Positions 44,720 through 54,767 of a DNA stretch of 64,000 bases are shown in pieces. Both the position numbers and the translations under genes were made by a program. This DNA is from Paraburkholderia sp. BL23I1N1 (GTDB taxonomy: Bacteria > Pseudomonadota > Gammaproteobacteria > Burkholderiales > Burkholderiaceae): the NCBI RefSeq assembly GCF_003610295.1, contig NZ_RAPV01000001.1, positions 5,394,001 to 5,458,000 of the forward strand. The letters run 5' to 3'. Numbering within the stretch: position 1 is the stretch's first letter; each line of letters starts with the position of its first letter. Under the pieces are notes generated by a model that ran no database searches, was not told where the DNA came from, and was given only the letters and a program-made list of their open reading frames with translations.

Positions 44720-46084
44720 ATGCAGAAAATCAAAGCCATTACGCGGCGTGTTATCTACTTCACGCGCGATCCTTCGCCGGATCTATTGGCGAGCTTCGAG
44801 GAGCGCGATTGGAAGGTTGAAGTCATCGGTTCGGTTCGTGAGGTACAGCAAGCGGTGGATGACGGCTCACTGGCGGCCGGGCTGCTCGATCTGTCGAGCG
44901 TGTTCGATTCCCACGACCTTGCCGCGCTGGAAGCCTGCGTGGCCATGCCGAACGTCGGCTGGGTGGCGATGACCGCGACCCCGGAATTCGATGACGCTGC
45001 CGTACGCCGGCTGGTGCGCGACTACTGTTTCGACTACGTGACGCTCCCTGCGGCAAACGCCAGGATTGTCGATACGGTAGGCCATGCCTGCGGCATGATC
45101 TCGCTCGGCGAGCCCGTATTCGTCGATACGTCCACGGCGGAAGGCGACATGATCGGCACCTGCGATGCCATGCTCGCGTTATTCCAGGCGATCCGCAAAG
45201 TTGCGGCAAACGATGCCCCCGTGTTCGTTTCCGGCGAATCCGGCACGGGCAAGGAGTTGACCGCGGCGGCGATTCACGCGCGCTCTGCGCGTCGCGACGC
45301 GCCGTTCGTCGCCATCAATTGCGGTGCGATTCCGCCCCACCTGTTGCAGTCCGAGTTGTTCGGCTACGAGCGCGGCGCCTTCACTGGCGCGAGTCAACGC
45401 AGAATAGGGCGCGTGGAAGCGGCTCATGGCGGCACCGTGTTTCTCGATGAAATCGGCGATCTGCCGTTCGAGAGTCAGGCGAGCCTGTTGCGTTTTCTGC
45501 AGGAAAGCACCATCGACCGCCTGGGCGGCAACGGTTCGATCAATGTCGACGTGCGGATCATTTCCGCGACTCACGTCGATATGGAGGCCGCGATCGAAGA
45601 CGGGCGCTTTCGCGCGGACCTGTACCACCGCTTGTGCGTACTGAGAATCGACGAACCGCCGCTTCGCACGCGCGGTAAGGACATCGAATTGCTCGCGCTG
45701 TACACGCTGGATCGCTACAGGAAGGATGCGAGTCGCCGGCTGGTTGGTTTTTCGCCGGACGCGATCGCAGCGATGCATCAATACGATTGGCCTGGCAACG
45801 TGCGGGAACTGATCAACCGGGTTCGCCGCGCCATTGTGATGTCGGAAGGGCGAACGATCAGCGCGGACGACCTCGAACTTTCCGCCTACGTCGCGGTGTT
45901 GCCCGTGACCCTCGCCCGGGCGCGCGAGACGGCGGAGCGACAGGCCATCGAACTCGCGTTGCTAAGGCATCGCGGGCGGCTCGGCGACGCCGCGCGCGAA
46001 CTCAGCATTTCGCGCACGACGCTGTACCGTTTGCTCGGCTCGCACGGCATGCGATACGAGCAAAACAGCGCGGCTGAAAGTTGA
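44720..46084 (+). CDS. Sigma-54 dependent activator, VpsR-like
   Basis: About 454 residues from ATG 44720. The N-terminal 140 residues resemble a receiver fold without the phosphorylated aspartate pattern, as in VpsR-type activators. The AAA+ domain has Walker A GESGTGKE (K178), the sigma-54 contact loop GAFTGA (219-224) and Walker B GGTVFLDEIGDL. A Fis-type helix-turn-helix ends the protein (GDAARELSISRTTLYRLL). It should drive sigma-54 promoters, possibly for exopolysaccharide genes under c-di-GMP; this role is inference from VpsR and B. cenocepacia BerB. Confidence 0.88.
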   Translation: MQKIKAITRRVIYFTRDPSPDLLASFEERDWKVEVIGSVREVQQAVDDGSLAAGLLDLSSVFDSHDLAALEACVAMPNVGWVAMTATPEFDDAAVRRLVRDYCFDYVTLPAANARIVDTVGHACGMISLGEPVFVDTSTAEGDMIGTCDAMLALFQAIRKVAANDAPVFVSGESGTGKELTAAAIHARSARRDAPFVAINCGAIPPHLLQSELFGYERGAFTGASQRRIGRVEAAHGGTVFLDEIGDLPFESQASLLRFLQESTIDRLGGNGSINVDVRIISATHVDMEAAIEDGRFRADLYHRLCVLRIDEPPLRTRGKDIELLALYTLDRYRKDASRRLVGFSPDAIAAMHQYDWPGNVRELINRVRRAIVMSEGRTISADDLELSAYVAVLPVTLARARETAERQAIELALLRHRGRLGDAARELSISRTTLYRLLGSHGMRYEQNSAAES

Positions 46085-46477
46085 CGCGAAAATCGCGCGG
46101 CAGTGACACAGGGCACTCAGGTAACTTGTTCACCGAACTGTAAAAAACACCAGACCGTGCCGCGTACTTTCGACCGGCGAAAAGCCGATTGACGGCACCG
46201 GCGTTGTGTCTCGCTGACTTTTGGCGGAAAGGTCATGCAAGGACGTGAAACGATAGCTCATACCTGATCCTGCGCCCCGGTTCATCCGAGTCCATCGCCG
46301 CAGATCAGCACACCCGGCTCGAGTGTGACGCCATGATGGCGCGAGCCGCGGCATGACGGCTGCGCGCCTCGCGCGAGCTTCTGGCCTGCCTTACGAAAGC
46401 ACCTGTGGATCAATCCGCGAACGATCACGGCAGCGCTGGAAAAAGCGAACCGTCTCTCACGCATCGTGAGGAGCAAC
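46085..46477. other. Intergenic region before the glycosyltransferase-like gene
   Basis: A 393-bp gap with no supported gene. An imperfect LexA-like sequence (CTGT-N8-CCAG, 46137) and a small CGGCGAAAAGCCG hairpin were seen; neither is convincing. Confidence 0.5.
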
Positions 46478-47452
46478 GTGAATCTTTTTCCTTGCACGCT
46501 GGTTTATGTGGATGTCGACGCGAGCCCGGGTCCCAACTCGAGGAATCGCGATCCGCTATCGTATGTGAGTCAGGCGATCTGCCTGAACAACAGCTTGCGG
46601 CAGGTTGGCATGCCGAGGCTGACCATCATGACCAATGCGCCGGAGCTGGTCGCGCAACGGCTCGAAAGCATGACGCCGGAGCACCGGCCCGCGCTGATGA
46701 TCCTGAATGCGACGATCGAGTTGCCGAAGGACACGCCGTTCTACGCCGCGCATTTCAAGCTGGATCTGATGGACCAGATGGCCGATTCGCTGCCCGCCGA
46801 CACGATGCTGTTGCTGCTCGACGCCGACATGGTCGCGTTGCTTCCGCTCGCGCACGATCTGATCGAGCGCTGTGCTGAAATGGGGCTCGGCGCATTCGAT
46901 ATTTCGGATCAGGTGTTTCCGCCGTACGGCAGCGAACGGGTGGTCGCGGATCTGGAAATCGTGGCGGACCGGCGGCTCAAGAATCCGCGCTGGTACGGCG
47001 GCGAATTTCTTCTGGCGACACCCGCCGCATTACGTCAATTGGTGCCGCGTGCTCGCGCCAGTTACGCGCGTTATATCGCCGAAATCGAGCGACTGAAACA
47101 TCATGGCGACGAAGCGTTCATCTCGGCGGCACTCAATGTGCTGGCCGACGAGGGGCACGGTCTGATCGAGGTGGGCGCCTATCAGGCCGTGGGCCGCCAT
47201 TGGCCCGGCAATAACTATCGGGACGTGCGCTGGTTTCGCTGCTGTTCGTTCGTCCATTTGCCGGGCGGTAAGGCGTTGCTGGAAAGAGAGGCGCGTTTCG
47301 ACGATTTTGTGCCGGGCCGTTTCTGGCGCCGGTTGCGCATGGCGCATCTGCGCGGTCGCGCGCGCCATGCGTTGAAACGCATCGCCCGTCTGCTGAGTGT
47401 GGAGCGTCTCGCCACGCTGTCCGCTTGTGCGTTGCGCAGCGTGAAGAGTTAG
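46478..47452 (+). CDS. Glycosyltransferase-like protein (GT-A fold, DxD motif)
   Basis: About 324 residues from GTG 46478, preceded by GAGGAG; GTG 46466 is an alternative. An N-terminal beta-alpha part is followed by LLLLDADMVAL, a DxD nucleotide-sugar motif, and later GGEFLLATPAALRQL and HGDEAFISAALN, as in GT8-type or related transferases. The C-terminal 80 residues are basic. No signal peptide. The context next to a VpsR-like activator suggests surface polysaccharide work. Function is not established; the family assignment is by motif only. Confidence 0.6.
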   Translation: MNLFPCTLVYVDVDASPGPNSRNRDPLSYVSQAICLNNSLRQVGMPRLTIMTNAPELVAQRLESMTPEHRPALMILNATIELPKDTPFYAAHFKLDLMDQMADSLPADTMLLLLDADMVALLPLAHDLIERCAEMGLGAFDISDQVFPPYGSERVVADLEIVADRRLKNPRWYGGEFLLATPAALRQLVPRARASYARYIAEIERLKHHGDEAFISAALNVLADEGHGLIEVGAYQAVGRHWPGNNYRDVRWFRCCSFVHLPGGKALLEREARFDDFVPGRFWRRLRMAHLRGRARHALKRIARLLSVERLATLSACALRSVKS

Positions 47453-47475
47453 CTGCTCACGCCGCGCGGCGCCGT

Positions 47476-48560
47476 TCACATTTTCACGTCGATGCGGCCA
47501 TAAACTCCGTCTGCTTCGTCATTGGGCCCCGCGGCAAAAAATAGCGTATTGACCGGCTGATTATCGAGCCGTTGCCGAATGCGATACCCCCAAAACCCTG
47601 GTTGCACAAACGTGGTTCCGTTCGACAGGTTGACGGTGCCGAGGGATTGCCCGCTTGCCGGATCGAAGGCGTTGATCGTGCCGTCGCCAAAATTGCCGAT
47701 CAGGATGTCGCCGCTGAAGCTGCCGAGTTGCCCGGTGCCTGGGTGACGCCCCACGGTGCGTTCAGCGGACCGGCCGAGGCGAAGTGCTGCAGGAGATTGC
47801 CGCCCGTATCGAATACGTCGACGAAGCCGAGCCCGGCACCGGAGAGATTGTCATGCGCAACCGCGTTCTGTTTTGCGTAGGTCACGAACAGTTTCGAGCC
47901 GATCGCCTGAATGCCGAACGGCGCAAACCCCGCCGGCCGCGAAGCGTCCTGAAACTTGCCGGGCATCGCGACCTTCGCGAAGTTCTTGTCGAACACGTCG
48001 ATCTTGTTGTTATGGAAGTCGGTGGCATAGAGAAAGTTCGCCGTGCCGTTGCTGGCGAGCGAGAGCCCCTTGTAGACCGCGCCACCCGCACCGTCGTCGA
48101 ACATGACGATCGCGGTCGTGGGCGCGACGGCCGGCGCCCATGCGGTGATCGTGCCGCCTTCGCCGGAAAAGATAAAGGCGCCCACGCCGGTCTTGGCGCC
48201 CTGCGTGACCGTGAAATCCGTCGTGCCGTTGAACACGATACCGGTCGGGTTTGCCGGTCCGCTGATTCCGTTCGGAATGCTGACGACAAGGGATTGCGGC
48301 ACACCATTGCCATCGTAGAGCGTGGCGAGGGAGGTTCCGTTATCGGCAACCCACACGAAGCCCTTCGGATTGAACGCGATACCCCACGCGTTTTTCAGAT
48401 TTGCGTCGGTGTGTGGCGCGGAAACCGCGCGGTCGGAGACCAGCGTGCTGGTCGCATACGACTGAGCGGTGATCGACCCCGAACCGCCCCCGCACGCGAC
48501 CAGACCCATCAATGCCACGCCGCCCGCCATGGCGCTCAACACGTTAAGCACAGATTTCAT
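47476..48560 (-). pseudogene. TIGR03118 family lipoprotein, disrupted by frameshifts
   Basis: Starts intact at ATG 48560 with a lipobox (LVACGGGSG), then the beta-propeller repeat style of TIGR03118 (LKNAWGIAFNPKGFVWVADN). Near 47727 the frame is lost in GGCAACTCGGC and would be restored by one extra C (AACCTC). The downstream frame continues LGSFSGDILIGNFGDG to the stop at 47476. A second pair of changes, one extra base in the C5 run at 47587-47591 and one missing base at 47576-47580, leaves a short out-of-frame segment (YRIRQR where IAFGNG is expected). Three single-base lesions suggest decay or sequencing error. Function of the family unknown. Confidence 0.8.
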
Positions 48561-48680
48561 GACCGCACCTCGCTTATGACGATGGTCGTTGCGGTGAATG
48601 AACGTGCAGCGTGATGGGTTTATTCCTTTGGCCGTTGAAGAATTTGATGGGAGAGGAGGCGCGTGCCTGGTGTCCTTCTT

Positions 48681-49313
<633 letters not shown>

Positions 49314-49366
49314 GTTACTCATCGCAAACGGCATAACGAACCCTGGCAAGGTTCAGCAAGCCTTCT

Positions 49367-49392
49367 CTGGCACCTTCTGACTTTGGTGCCAG
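49367..49392. promoter_or_regulatory. Inverted repeat upstream of aspA
   Basis: CTGGCACC (49367-49374), ten bases, GGTGCCAG (49385-49392): 8-base perfect arms, 65 bp before the aspA start, with no T run. An operator or a leader hairpin; the regulator is unknown. Confidence 0.45.
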
Positions 49393-49456
49393 GGCGCGCT
49401 GTTCAACGGTTGTCTTCAACCCCAATCCACTCCATTTCCGCGTGAGGAGCATGTCC

Positions 49457-50884
49457 ATGGCTGCCGAGACTTCCTTTAGAACCGAACATGATCTGCTTGG
49501 CGATCGTGAAGTTTCCGCTGACGTCTACTATGGTGTTCACACGCTACGTGCGCTGGAAAATTTTCCCATTACCGGTTCACCGATCTCCGTCTACCCGGAG
49601 TTGATCAAGGCACTGGCATGCATAAATCAGGCCGCCGCACAGGCGAATCATGAGCTGGGTCTGCTCGACAAGGCGCGTTGTGACGCGATCGTCGGTGCCT
49701 GCGCTGAATTACTGGAAAGCAAGCTGCATGATCAGTTTGTGGTTGACGTGATTCAGGGCGGCGCCGGGACCTCGACCAACATGAACGCCAACGAGGTCAT
49801 CGCCAACCGCGCGCTCGAACTGTTAGGGAAGAAGAAGGGCGAATACCAGTATTTGCATCCGAACGAGCAGGTCAACATCGGCCAGAGCACCAACGATGTG
49901 TACCCATCGGCCCTGAAAGTCGCAACCTGGTTCGGCATCCTGGGTCTCATCGAGGCAATGGAGGTTTTGCGGCACGCTTTTGAAGCCAAGGCGCTGGAGT
50001 TCAAGGACGTTCTGAAAATGGGACGTACGCAATTGCAGGATGCGGTGCCGATGACGCTCGGTCAGGAATTCAGCACCTACGCCGTGATGCTCGGAGAGGA
50101 TGAGGAACGGCTTCGGGAGGCGGCTTTGCTGATCTGCGAAATCAACATGGGCGCGACGGCGATCGGAACGGGTATTACCGCGCACCCCGATTACGCACCG
50201 CTGATCCTGAAGCACCTCAAGGACATTACGGGCAGTCCACTTATCACGGCACCCAACCTCGTGGAAGCGACCCAGGACTGTGGCGCGTTCGTTCAGTTGT
50301 CCGGCGTGCTCAAGCGCGTGGCAGTGAAGCTCTCGAAAACGTGCAACGACTTGCGTCTGCTCTCCAGCGGCCCACGCGCGGGCCTTGGGGAGATCAACCT
50401 CCCGCCCATGCAGGCGGGCTCGAGCATCATGCCGGGAAAGGTCAACCCGGTTATCCCGGAGGTCGTGAACCAGATTGCATTCGAGGTCATCGGCAACGAT
50501 GTCACCGTCAGTTTCGCGGCCGAGGCCGGTCAGCTCCAGTTGAATGCTTTCGAGCCGATCATCGCGCACAGCCTGTTCAAGAGCGTGACCCACCTGCGCA
50601 ACGGCTGTCTGACACTCGCCGAGCGCTGCGTCAAAGGAATTACCGCCAACGAGGCTCGCTTGCGCGCGTCGGTCGAGAACTCGATCGGCATCGTGACGGC
50701 ACTCAATCCGTATATCGGCTACGCCAACGCGACATCGGTCGCGATGGAGGCCCATGCCTCGGGTGGACGCGTCTGCGACATCGTGCTCGAGCGGGGACTG
50801 TTGTCCAAACAACAACTCGACGAGATCCTCAAGCCAGAAGTACTCACGCAGCCCACGCCGTTTCATCTCCCGCCGATACGGTGA
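49457..50884 (+). CDS. aspA: Aspartate ammonia-lyase (aspartase)
   Basis: About 475 residues from ATG 49457 with GAGGAG upstream; in-frame GTG 49442 and ATG 49451 are alternatives. Fumarase/aspartase family blocks: NMNANEVIANRA, GQSTNDVYPSA, and the signature GSSIMPGKVNP with the active-site serine at about residue 323. It deaminates aspartate to fumarate in the cytosol. It follows an asparaginase remnant, so asparagine use at this locus has probably been lost while aspartase remains. Confidence 0.94.
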   Translation: MAAETSFRTEHDLLGDREVSADVYYGVHTLRALENFPITGSPISVYPELIKALACINQAAAQANHELGLLDKARCDAIVGACAELLESKLHDQFVVDVIQGGAGTSTNMNANEVIANRALELLGKKKGEYQYLHPNEQVNIGQSTNDVYPSALKVATWFGILGLIEAMEVLRHAFEAKALEFKDVLKMGRTQLQDAVPMTLGQEFSTYAVMLGEDEERLREAALLICEINMGATAIGTGITAHPDYAPLILKHLKDITGSPLITAPNLVEATQDCGAFVQLSGVLKRVAVKLSKTCNDLRLLSSGPRAGLGEINLPPMQAGSSIMPGKVNPVIPEVVNQIAFEVIGNDVTVSFAAEAGQLQLNAFEPIIAHSLFKSVTHLRNGCLTLAERCVKGITANEARLRASVENSIGIVTALNPYIGYANATSVAMEAHASGGRVCDIVLERGLLSKQQLDEILKPEVLTQPTPFHLPPIR

Positions 50885-50951
50885 GCCACCTGGCCGTAGG
50901 ACGCGCCCGGTGTCGAGCCGGGAAGCGCACTTGCCGGCCCATTATTCGCGT

Positions 50952-51719
50952 CTATGAGGCCGGGAAAAAACCGTGATACCGGAAATTGCCGGCAGCGGTG
51001 GGCTCAGCGAGGTGACCGGCTGCGCCCACCGATAGGAGCGTTTCAAGTGTGCCGGTGCGATTCGAAACGAATGTCCACTGTGCGGAGGCTTCCTGCGAAC
51101 TGGCGGTCGCGTGAATCCGGCGCAGGGCAGTCGACAGCGCTTCGCTATCCGGTGAATACATTACAAAGCCTTCGTTCGCAAGCGCAGCCTGGGTCAGTCC
51201 CAGCTCAAGGCATACCTGCATGCGCAACGGTGCCTCAAGCTGATTCGCGCGACGCGACTGCTCGATCTGTTCGACGGTCGTCGCATCGACAAGAATGCCC
51301 TGCCTATGCAGCGGTTTGTTCTGCCATGCTTCGGAGGGGCAGGCCTTGTGTTCCGGCGCCAGTTCGACGAACGGATTGATTTCGGCGGGATAGATCCGGC
51401 AAACCAGCGGTCTTTGTTCATAAATACCGCAGCGCATGTCGGGGCGCAGATTGGGACATGCTCCGTTGAATGCCGCGACGAGAACGATCGAAATGCGGAC
51501 CGGCAGGCTGCCGCTCATGGCCGGCGTTGACCGCACCCGTTTGTACTCGGCTTGCGCATTGCCGGGCTCGGGCTCGGTGGGCCACGGTATGGCCTCGCAG
51601 ATAACCTCCATCTGCCCGCCGCGTTCCAGCCAGGCGACGGCCTCGGCAATCGTCAGCGCGAGGCGCAAGTCGTGGCAGCATTTGCCGCATTCAGTACATT
51701 CGAAATCGATGTCATTCAT
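50952..51719 (-). CDS. YkgJ-type cysteine cluster protein
   Basis: A 255-residue protein with FECTECGKCCHDLR at residues 6-18 and further cysteines in CPNLRPDMRCGIYEQRPLVCRIYP. The spacing fits the CxxCxxCC metal or Fe-S binding family of YkgJ. GAGGG precedes ATG 51719. Role unknown, probably an oxidoreductase or metal chaperone. The C-terminal 100 residues have no recognisable domain. Neighbours do not clarify the role. Confidence 0.8.
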   Translation of the reverse strand: MNDIDFECTECGKCCHDLRLALTIAEAVAWLERGGQMEVICEAIPWPTEPEPGNAQAEYKRVRSTPAMSGSLPVRISIVLVAAFNGACPNLRPDMRCGIYEQRPLVCRIYPAEINPFVELAPEHKACPSEAWQNKPLHRQGILVDATTVEQIEQSRRANQLEAPLRMQVCLELGLTQAALANEGFVMYSPDSEALSTALRRIHATASSQEASAQWTFVSNRTGTLETLLSVGAAGHLAEPTAAGNFRYHGFFPAS

Positions 51720-51815
51720 TGTGGATCCCTCGCCCGAAAAGTCTAATTGGCTTTAGTCGGTGCGGGGACGAAATTCTTACAGGGATTTGCAAAAAATTTC
51801 AGAGGGTGGCGGGCG

Positions 51816-52719
51816 TCACTGCGCCGCGTGCGAATGCTCGCGCAATTCGCCGGGAATAAAGGCACGTTCAAGACCGCCGTCATCGAGCCAGGCGCGTGTT
51901 GTCCCGGCGGCCAGGTCGATCAGGCGATCGCACTGCGTGTAGTCGTAAGGTGAAATGTCGAGCGGACAAACCGGGGGCACCACGAAAATCTCGGCGCGGG
52001 GGGCGTAGTGCTCCAGATCGCGAACCAGCTGGCGTGCAATGACGAGCGTGAGCGCGTGTGTGGCCTGAGCGATTGCGCTGGTAGGCGGCGCATTGAGCGC
52101 GCAGGCGAAACCTGCTGGCAGAACGATAATGCGGGTCGCGCCAAGCGCGACTGCTACGGATATCGGCGTGTTATTGGCGACACCGCCATCGACGAGATCC
52201 CTGCCGTCGATTCGTACGGGCGGAAACACCCCGGGAATCGCCGCGCTTGCCAACACGGCATCGACCACCGGACCGGACGATATGACGATTTCGTTCCCCG
52301 AAAGCACGTCGGTCGCGACAATATGCAATGGCAACACCGCTTGTTCCACGCGCGCAAATGAAAGGTTCTTTTCGAGCAGCCTACGCAATGCCGTCGGTTC
52401 TACGAGATGCGGCCGGCGCCGTAGCACGATGTCGAGCAGCGCAAACATCGAGAACGGCATGATGTCCTGCCGGCGGATGCGGCACCACAAGGACTCGAGC
52501 ATGGCCACACCGTCACGATTCGGCATTCCCGCGAAATAGGCGGCATTAATCGCCCCCGCGGAGGCACCGACTACGAAATCCGGATGGGTGCCGCGATTGA
52601 GCAGTTCCCGCAACATGCCGACTTCGATGGCCCCCAGACTGCCGCCGCCGGAAAACACGGAAGGCGGTTAGCGGAGCGCGCGGCGGCGGATCCGACAGTG
52701 TGGATTCAATTGACGACAT
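51816..52719 (-). pseudogene. Patatin-like phospholipase with a probable one-base frameshift near the N-terminus
   Basis: The catalytic part (52658-51816, 280 codons) is intact: FSGGGSLGA glycine-rich loop, GASAG nucleophile elbow, DGGVANNTP with the catalytic aspartate. The best start is ATG 52719, which has a strong GGAGG site and reads MSSIESTLSDPPPRAPLTAF, but this frame leaves the catalytic frame at CC 52659-52660. Removing one C gives LTAFVFSGGGSLGA, a natural patatin entry. Otherwise translation would begin at GTG 52658 with almost no N-terminal strand. Either a real lesion or a sequencing error; the function would be lipid acyl hydrolysis. Confidence 0.75.
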
Positions 52720-52856
52720 GTTGGCCTCCGCTTCTGCTGGTATCCGGATTGTTCTCGCGGTTTTCGGCGTTCGCGCTGCTTATTCCATCACTTGTTCCAT
52801 CAGTGTGGCACGTCCGCAGGAAACCCGTGCGGATGACGCCGGCTCAGCGCAGGTCT

Positions 52857-53807
52857 CTAACGCGCGTAGGCCGCGCGAGATGCGCTGCCCTCGGGCAATC
52901 CCTCGCCGTTAAGGTCCGGATTGTTCTGCGCGAGTTCGTGAACCCACTCGCTAAATATCCGCACGCACGTGCTCAGCCGACGATGCGGATACAGCAAGGA
53001 GAGTGGCAAACACGGGCGTGGATAGGTGCAAAGGATTTCGCGCAACGTGCCGGCCTGAATCGCCTTCGCGACCATGAAACGCGGAACCTGAATGATCCCC
53101 AATCCTTCGATCGCGGACATGACATACACCAGTCCCTCGTTGACGGCGAGTATGCCGTTCACTGACTTTCTGATCCACGCGCCGTCCACTTCAAGCTCGA
53201 GGGGATAGAGACGCCCCGTGCGCGCGGAAAAATAATTCACGGCCCGGTGGCGGTCGAGCTCGTCGGGTGTGGTGGGCTCGCCCATCTGTTCGAGATACGC
53301 CGGCGAGGCGCAGACGGTCGTGCGGACACCGCCGATCGGGCGCGCGACGAGATTTGAATCGTCGAGAACGCCGATCCGGATCACGCAATCCACGCCTTCC
53401 TGCACGAGATCGACGTTGCGGTCGGCGAGTCCGAGCTTCACGGTGATGTCAGGGAAGCGCGCATTGAAATCGCGCATGGCGGGCAGCAGCACGTTGGCGG
53501 CAAACGTAGCGGAGGTGTCCACGCGAATCGTGCCGCGCGGGTTCAGCCGCTTGTTCGACAACGCGGACTCGGCGTCGGAGACCTCGGCCAGAATGCGCGC
53601 GCAGTATTCGTAGTAGAGCGCGCCGTCGTCGGTGACCTGCACGCTGCGCGTGGTGCGGTTCAGCAGACGCACCCCCAGATGGCTCTCCAGATTCTGCATG
53701 AGCGTCGACACCGATGCGCGCGGTATTTCCAGCGAATCGGCCGCCTTCGAGAAGCTCGAGGCGTCGACGACACGCTTGAATACCGCCATTCCTTGAAGCA
53801 GGTCCAT
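52857..53807 (-). CDS. LysR family transcriptional regulator
   Basis: About 316 residues from ATG 53807: helix-turn-helix MDLLQGMAVFKRVVDASSFS and RASVSTLMQNLES, then a LysR effector domain. The MDxLxGMxVFxRV start is typical of the CrgA/QseD-like LysR branch common in Burkholderia. It is divergent from the ArsR-AHSA1-GST set by 136 bp and could regulate it. No lesion seen. Confidence 0.9.
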   Translation of the reverse strand: MDLLQGMAVFKRVVDASSFSKAADSLEIPRASVSTLMQNLESHLGVRLLNRTTRSVQVTDDGALYYEYCARILAEVSDAESALSNKRLNPRGTIRVDTSATFAANVLLPAMRDFNARFPDITVKLGLADRNVDLVQEGVDCVIRIGVLDDSNLVARPIGGVRTTVCASPAYLEQMGEPTTPDELDRHRAVNYFSARTGRLYPLELEVDGAWIRKSVNGILAVNEGLVYVMSAIEGLGIIQVPRFMVAKAIQAGTLREILCTYPRPCLPLSLLYPHRRLSTCVRIFSEWVHELAQNNPDLNGEGLPEGSASRAAYAR

Positions 53808-53943
53808 ACGGGGTTGTCCTCTCAAATGTGGACGAACCGCAGTCTAGAACGGACTGGCGATGCGCCGCAAACAGGATTCTGCGTAGGGTGAGCCGGTCAC
53901 AAAAAATCTTGACAGCGCTCGCGCTCCGCCTATAGTTCACCAC

Positions 53944-54279
53944 ATGGCAAAGTATCCAGTCAGTCAACTCGATCGTACGTTTTCCGCCCTCGTGGATCCG
54001 ACACGCCGGGCCATCCTCGCTCGCCTCGAGCGGGAGCCCGGCCTGTCGATCACGGAGATCGCGCGGCCGCTGCCGCTCAAGCTCCCCGCGGTCATGAAGC
54101 ACCTCGACGTGCTGAGCGACGCGGGTCTGGTGTCGCGTACCAAGAGCGGGCGGACCGTTTCGGTCGATCTGGTGGCAGGGCCGATGGAAGAGGCGATGGC
54201 ATGGTTGAGGCGCTATGAGCGCTTCTGGTCCGCGAGCCTCGACCGGCTGACCAATTTTGTGGAGGGACACGAGGAATGA
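53944..54279 (+). CDS. ArsR family regulator
   Basis: A 111-residue winged-helix protein: LDRTFSALVDPTRRAILARLE and LSITEIARPLPLKLPAVMKHLDVL. It lacks the cysteine pair of metal-sensing ArsR proteins. It belongs to the group encoded with AHSA1/SRPBCC proteins, and its end overlaps the next gene by 4 bp (ATGA). Confidence 0.9.
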   Translation: MAKYPVSQLDRTFSALVDPTRRAILARLEREPGLSITEIARPLPLKLPAVMKHLDVLSDAGLVSRTKSGRTVSVDLVAGPMEEAMAWLRRYERFWSASLDRLTNFVEGHEE

Positions 54280-54728
54280 CCCAGGAAAAGCCGAGCCTGA
54301 CTATCGTGCGGCGCATCAAGGCGCCGCCAGCCCGAGTTTACGCGGCGTGGACGCGGCCCGAACTGATGGCGCGCTGGTGGGGGCCCGATGCCGGGCCGGT
54401 GCTAAGCGCCGAAGCCGACCCGCGCGTGGGCGGCCACTTTCGGGTGGTGTTTCAGACTCTGGATGGCGAAACGCACGACTGTCGCGGCGAATACCTGGAA
54501 GTCGAAGCTGACCGCAAGCTTGTCTTCACGTGGGAGTGGGTCACGCTGCCCGAACGGCGCTCGCTCGTCACCATCAGGCTGCGCCCGATCGAAGAAGGCA
54601 CCGAACTCACGTTCACCCACGCGCAGTTCTTCGATGAGCGCGCGCGCGACGATCATTACGTCGGCTGGAACGATGCATTCGACAAGTTCGAGGCATTCAT
54701 GGCCAGCCTGGAAGAAGAAGGAAACTGA
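54276..54728 (+). CDS. SRPBCC (AHSA1-like) domain protein
   Basis: A 150-residue START/Bet v1-fold protein: KAPPARVYAAWTRPELMARWWGP near the N-terminus and TRITL-type strands; GWNDAFDKFEAF at the end. Coupled to the ArsR gene. Such pairs are frequent; the role is ligand binding of unknown kind. Confidence 0.88.
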   Translation: MTQEKPSLTIVRRIKAPPARVYAAWTRPELMARWWGPDAGPVLSAEADPRVGGHFRVVFQTLDGETHDCRGEYLEVEADRKLVFTWEWVTLPERRSLVTIRLRPIEEGTELTFTHAQFFDERARDDHYVGWNDAFDKFEAFMASLEEEGN

Positions 54729-54767
54729 CACGCATCGGATCGCATTCAACTCATGACGAGGTCGACT

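Noticed and set aside
46137..46152. Second LexA box (CTGT-AAAAAACA-CCAG)
   Set aside because: One mismatch in a core position and no DNA-damage gene downstream.
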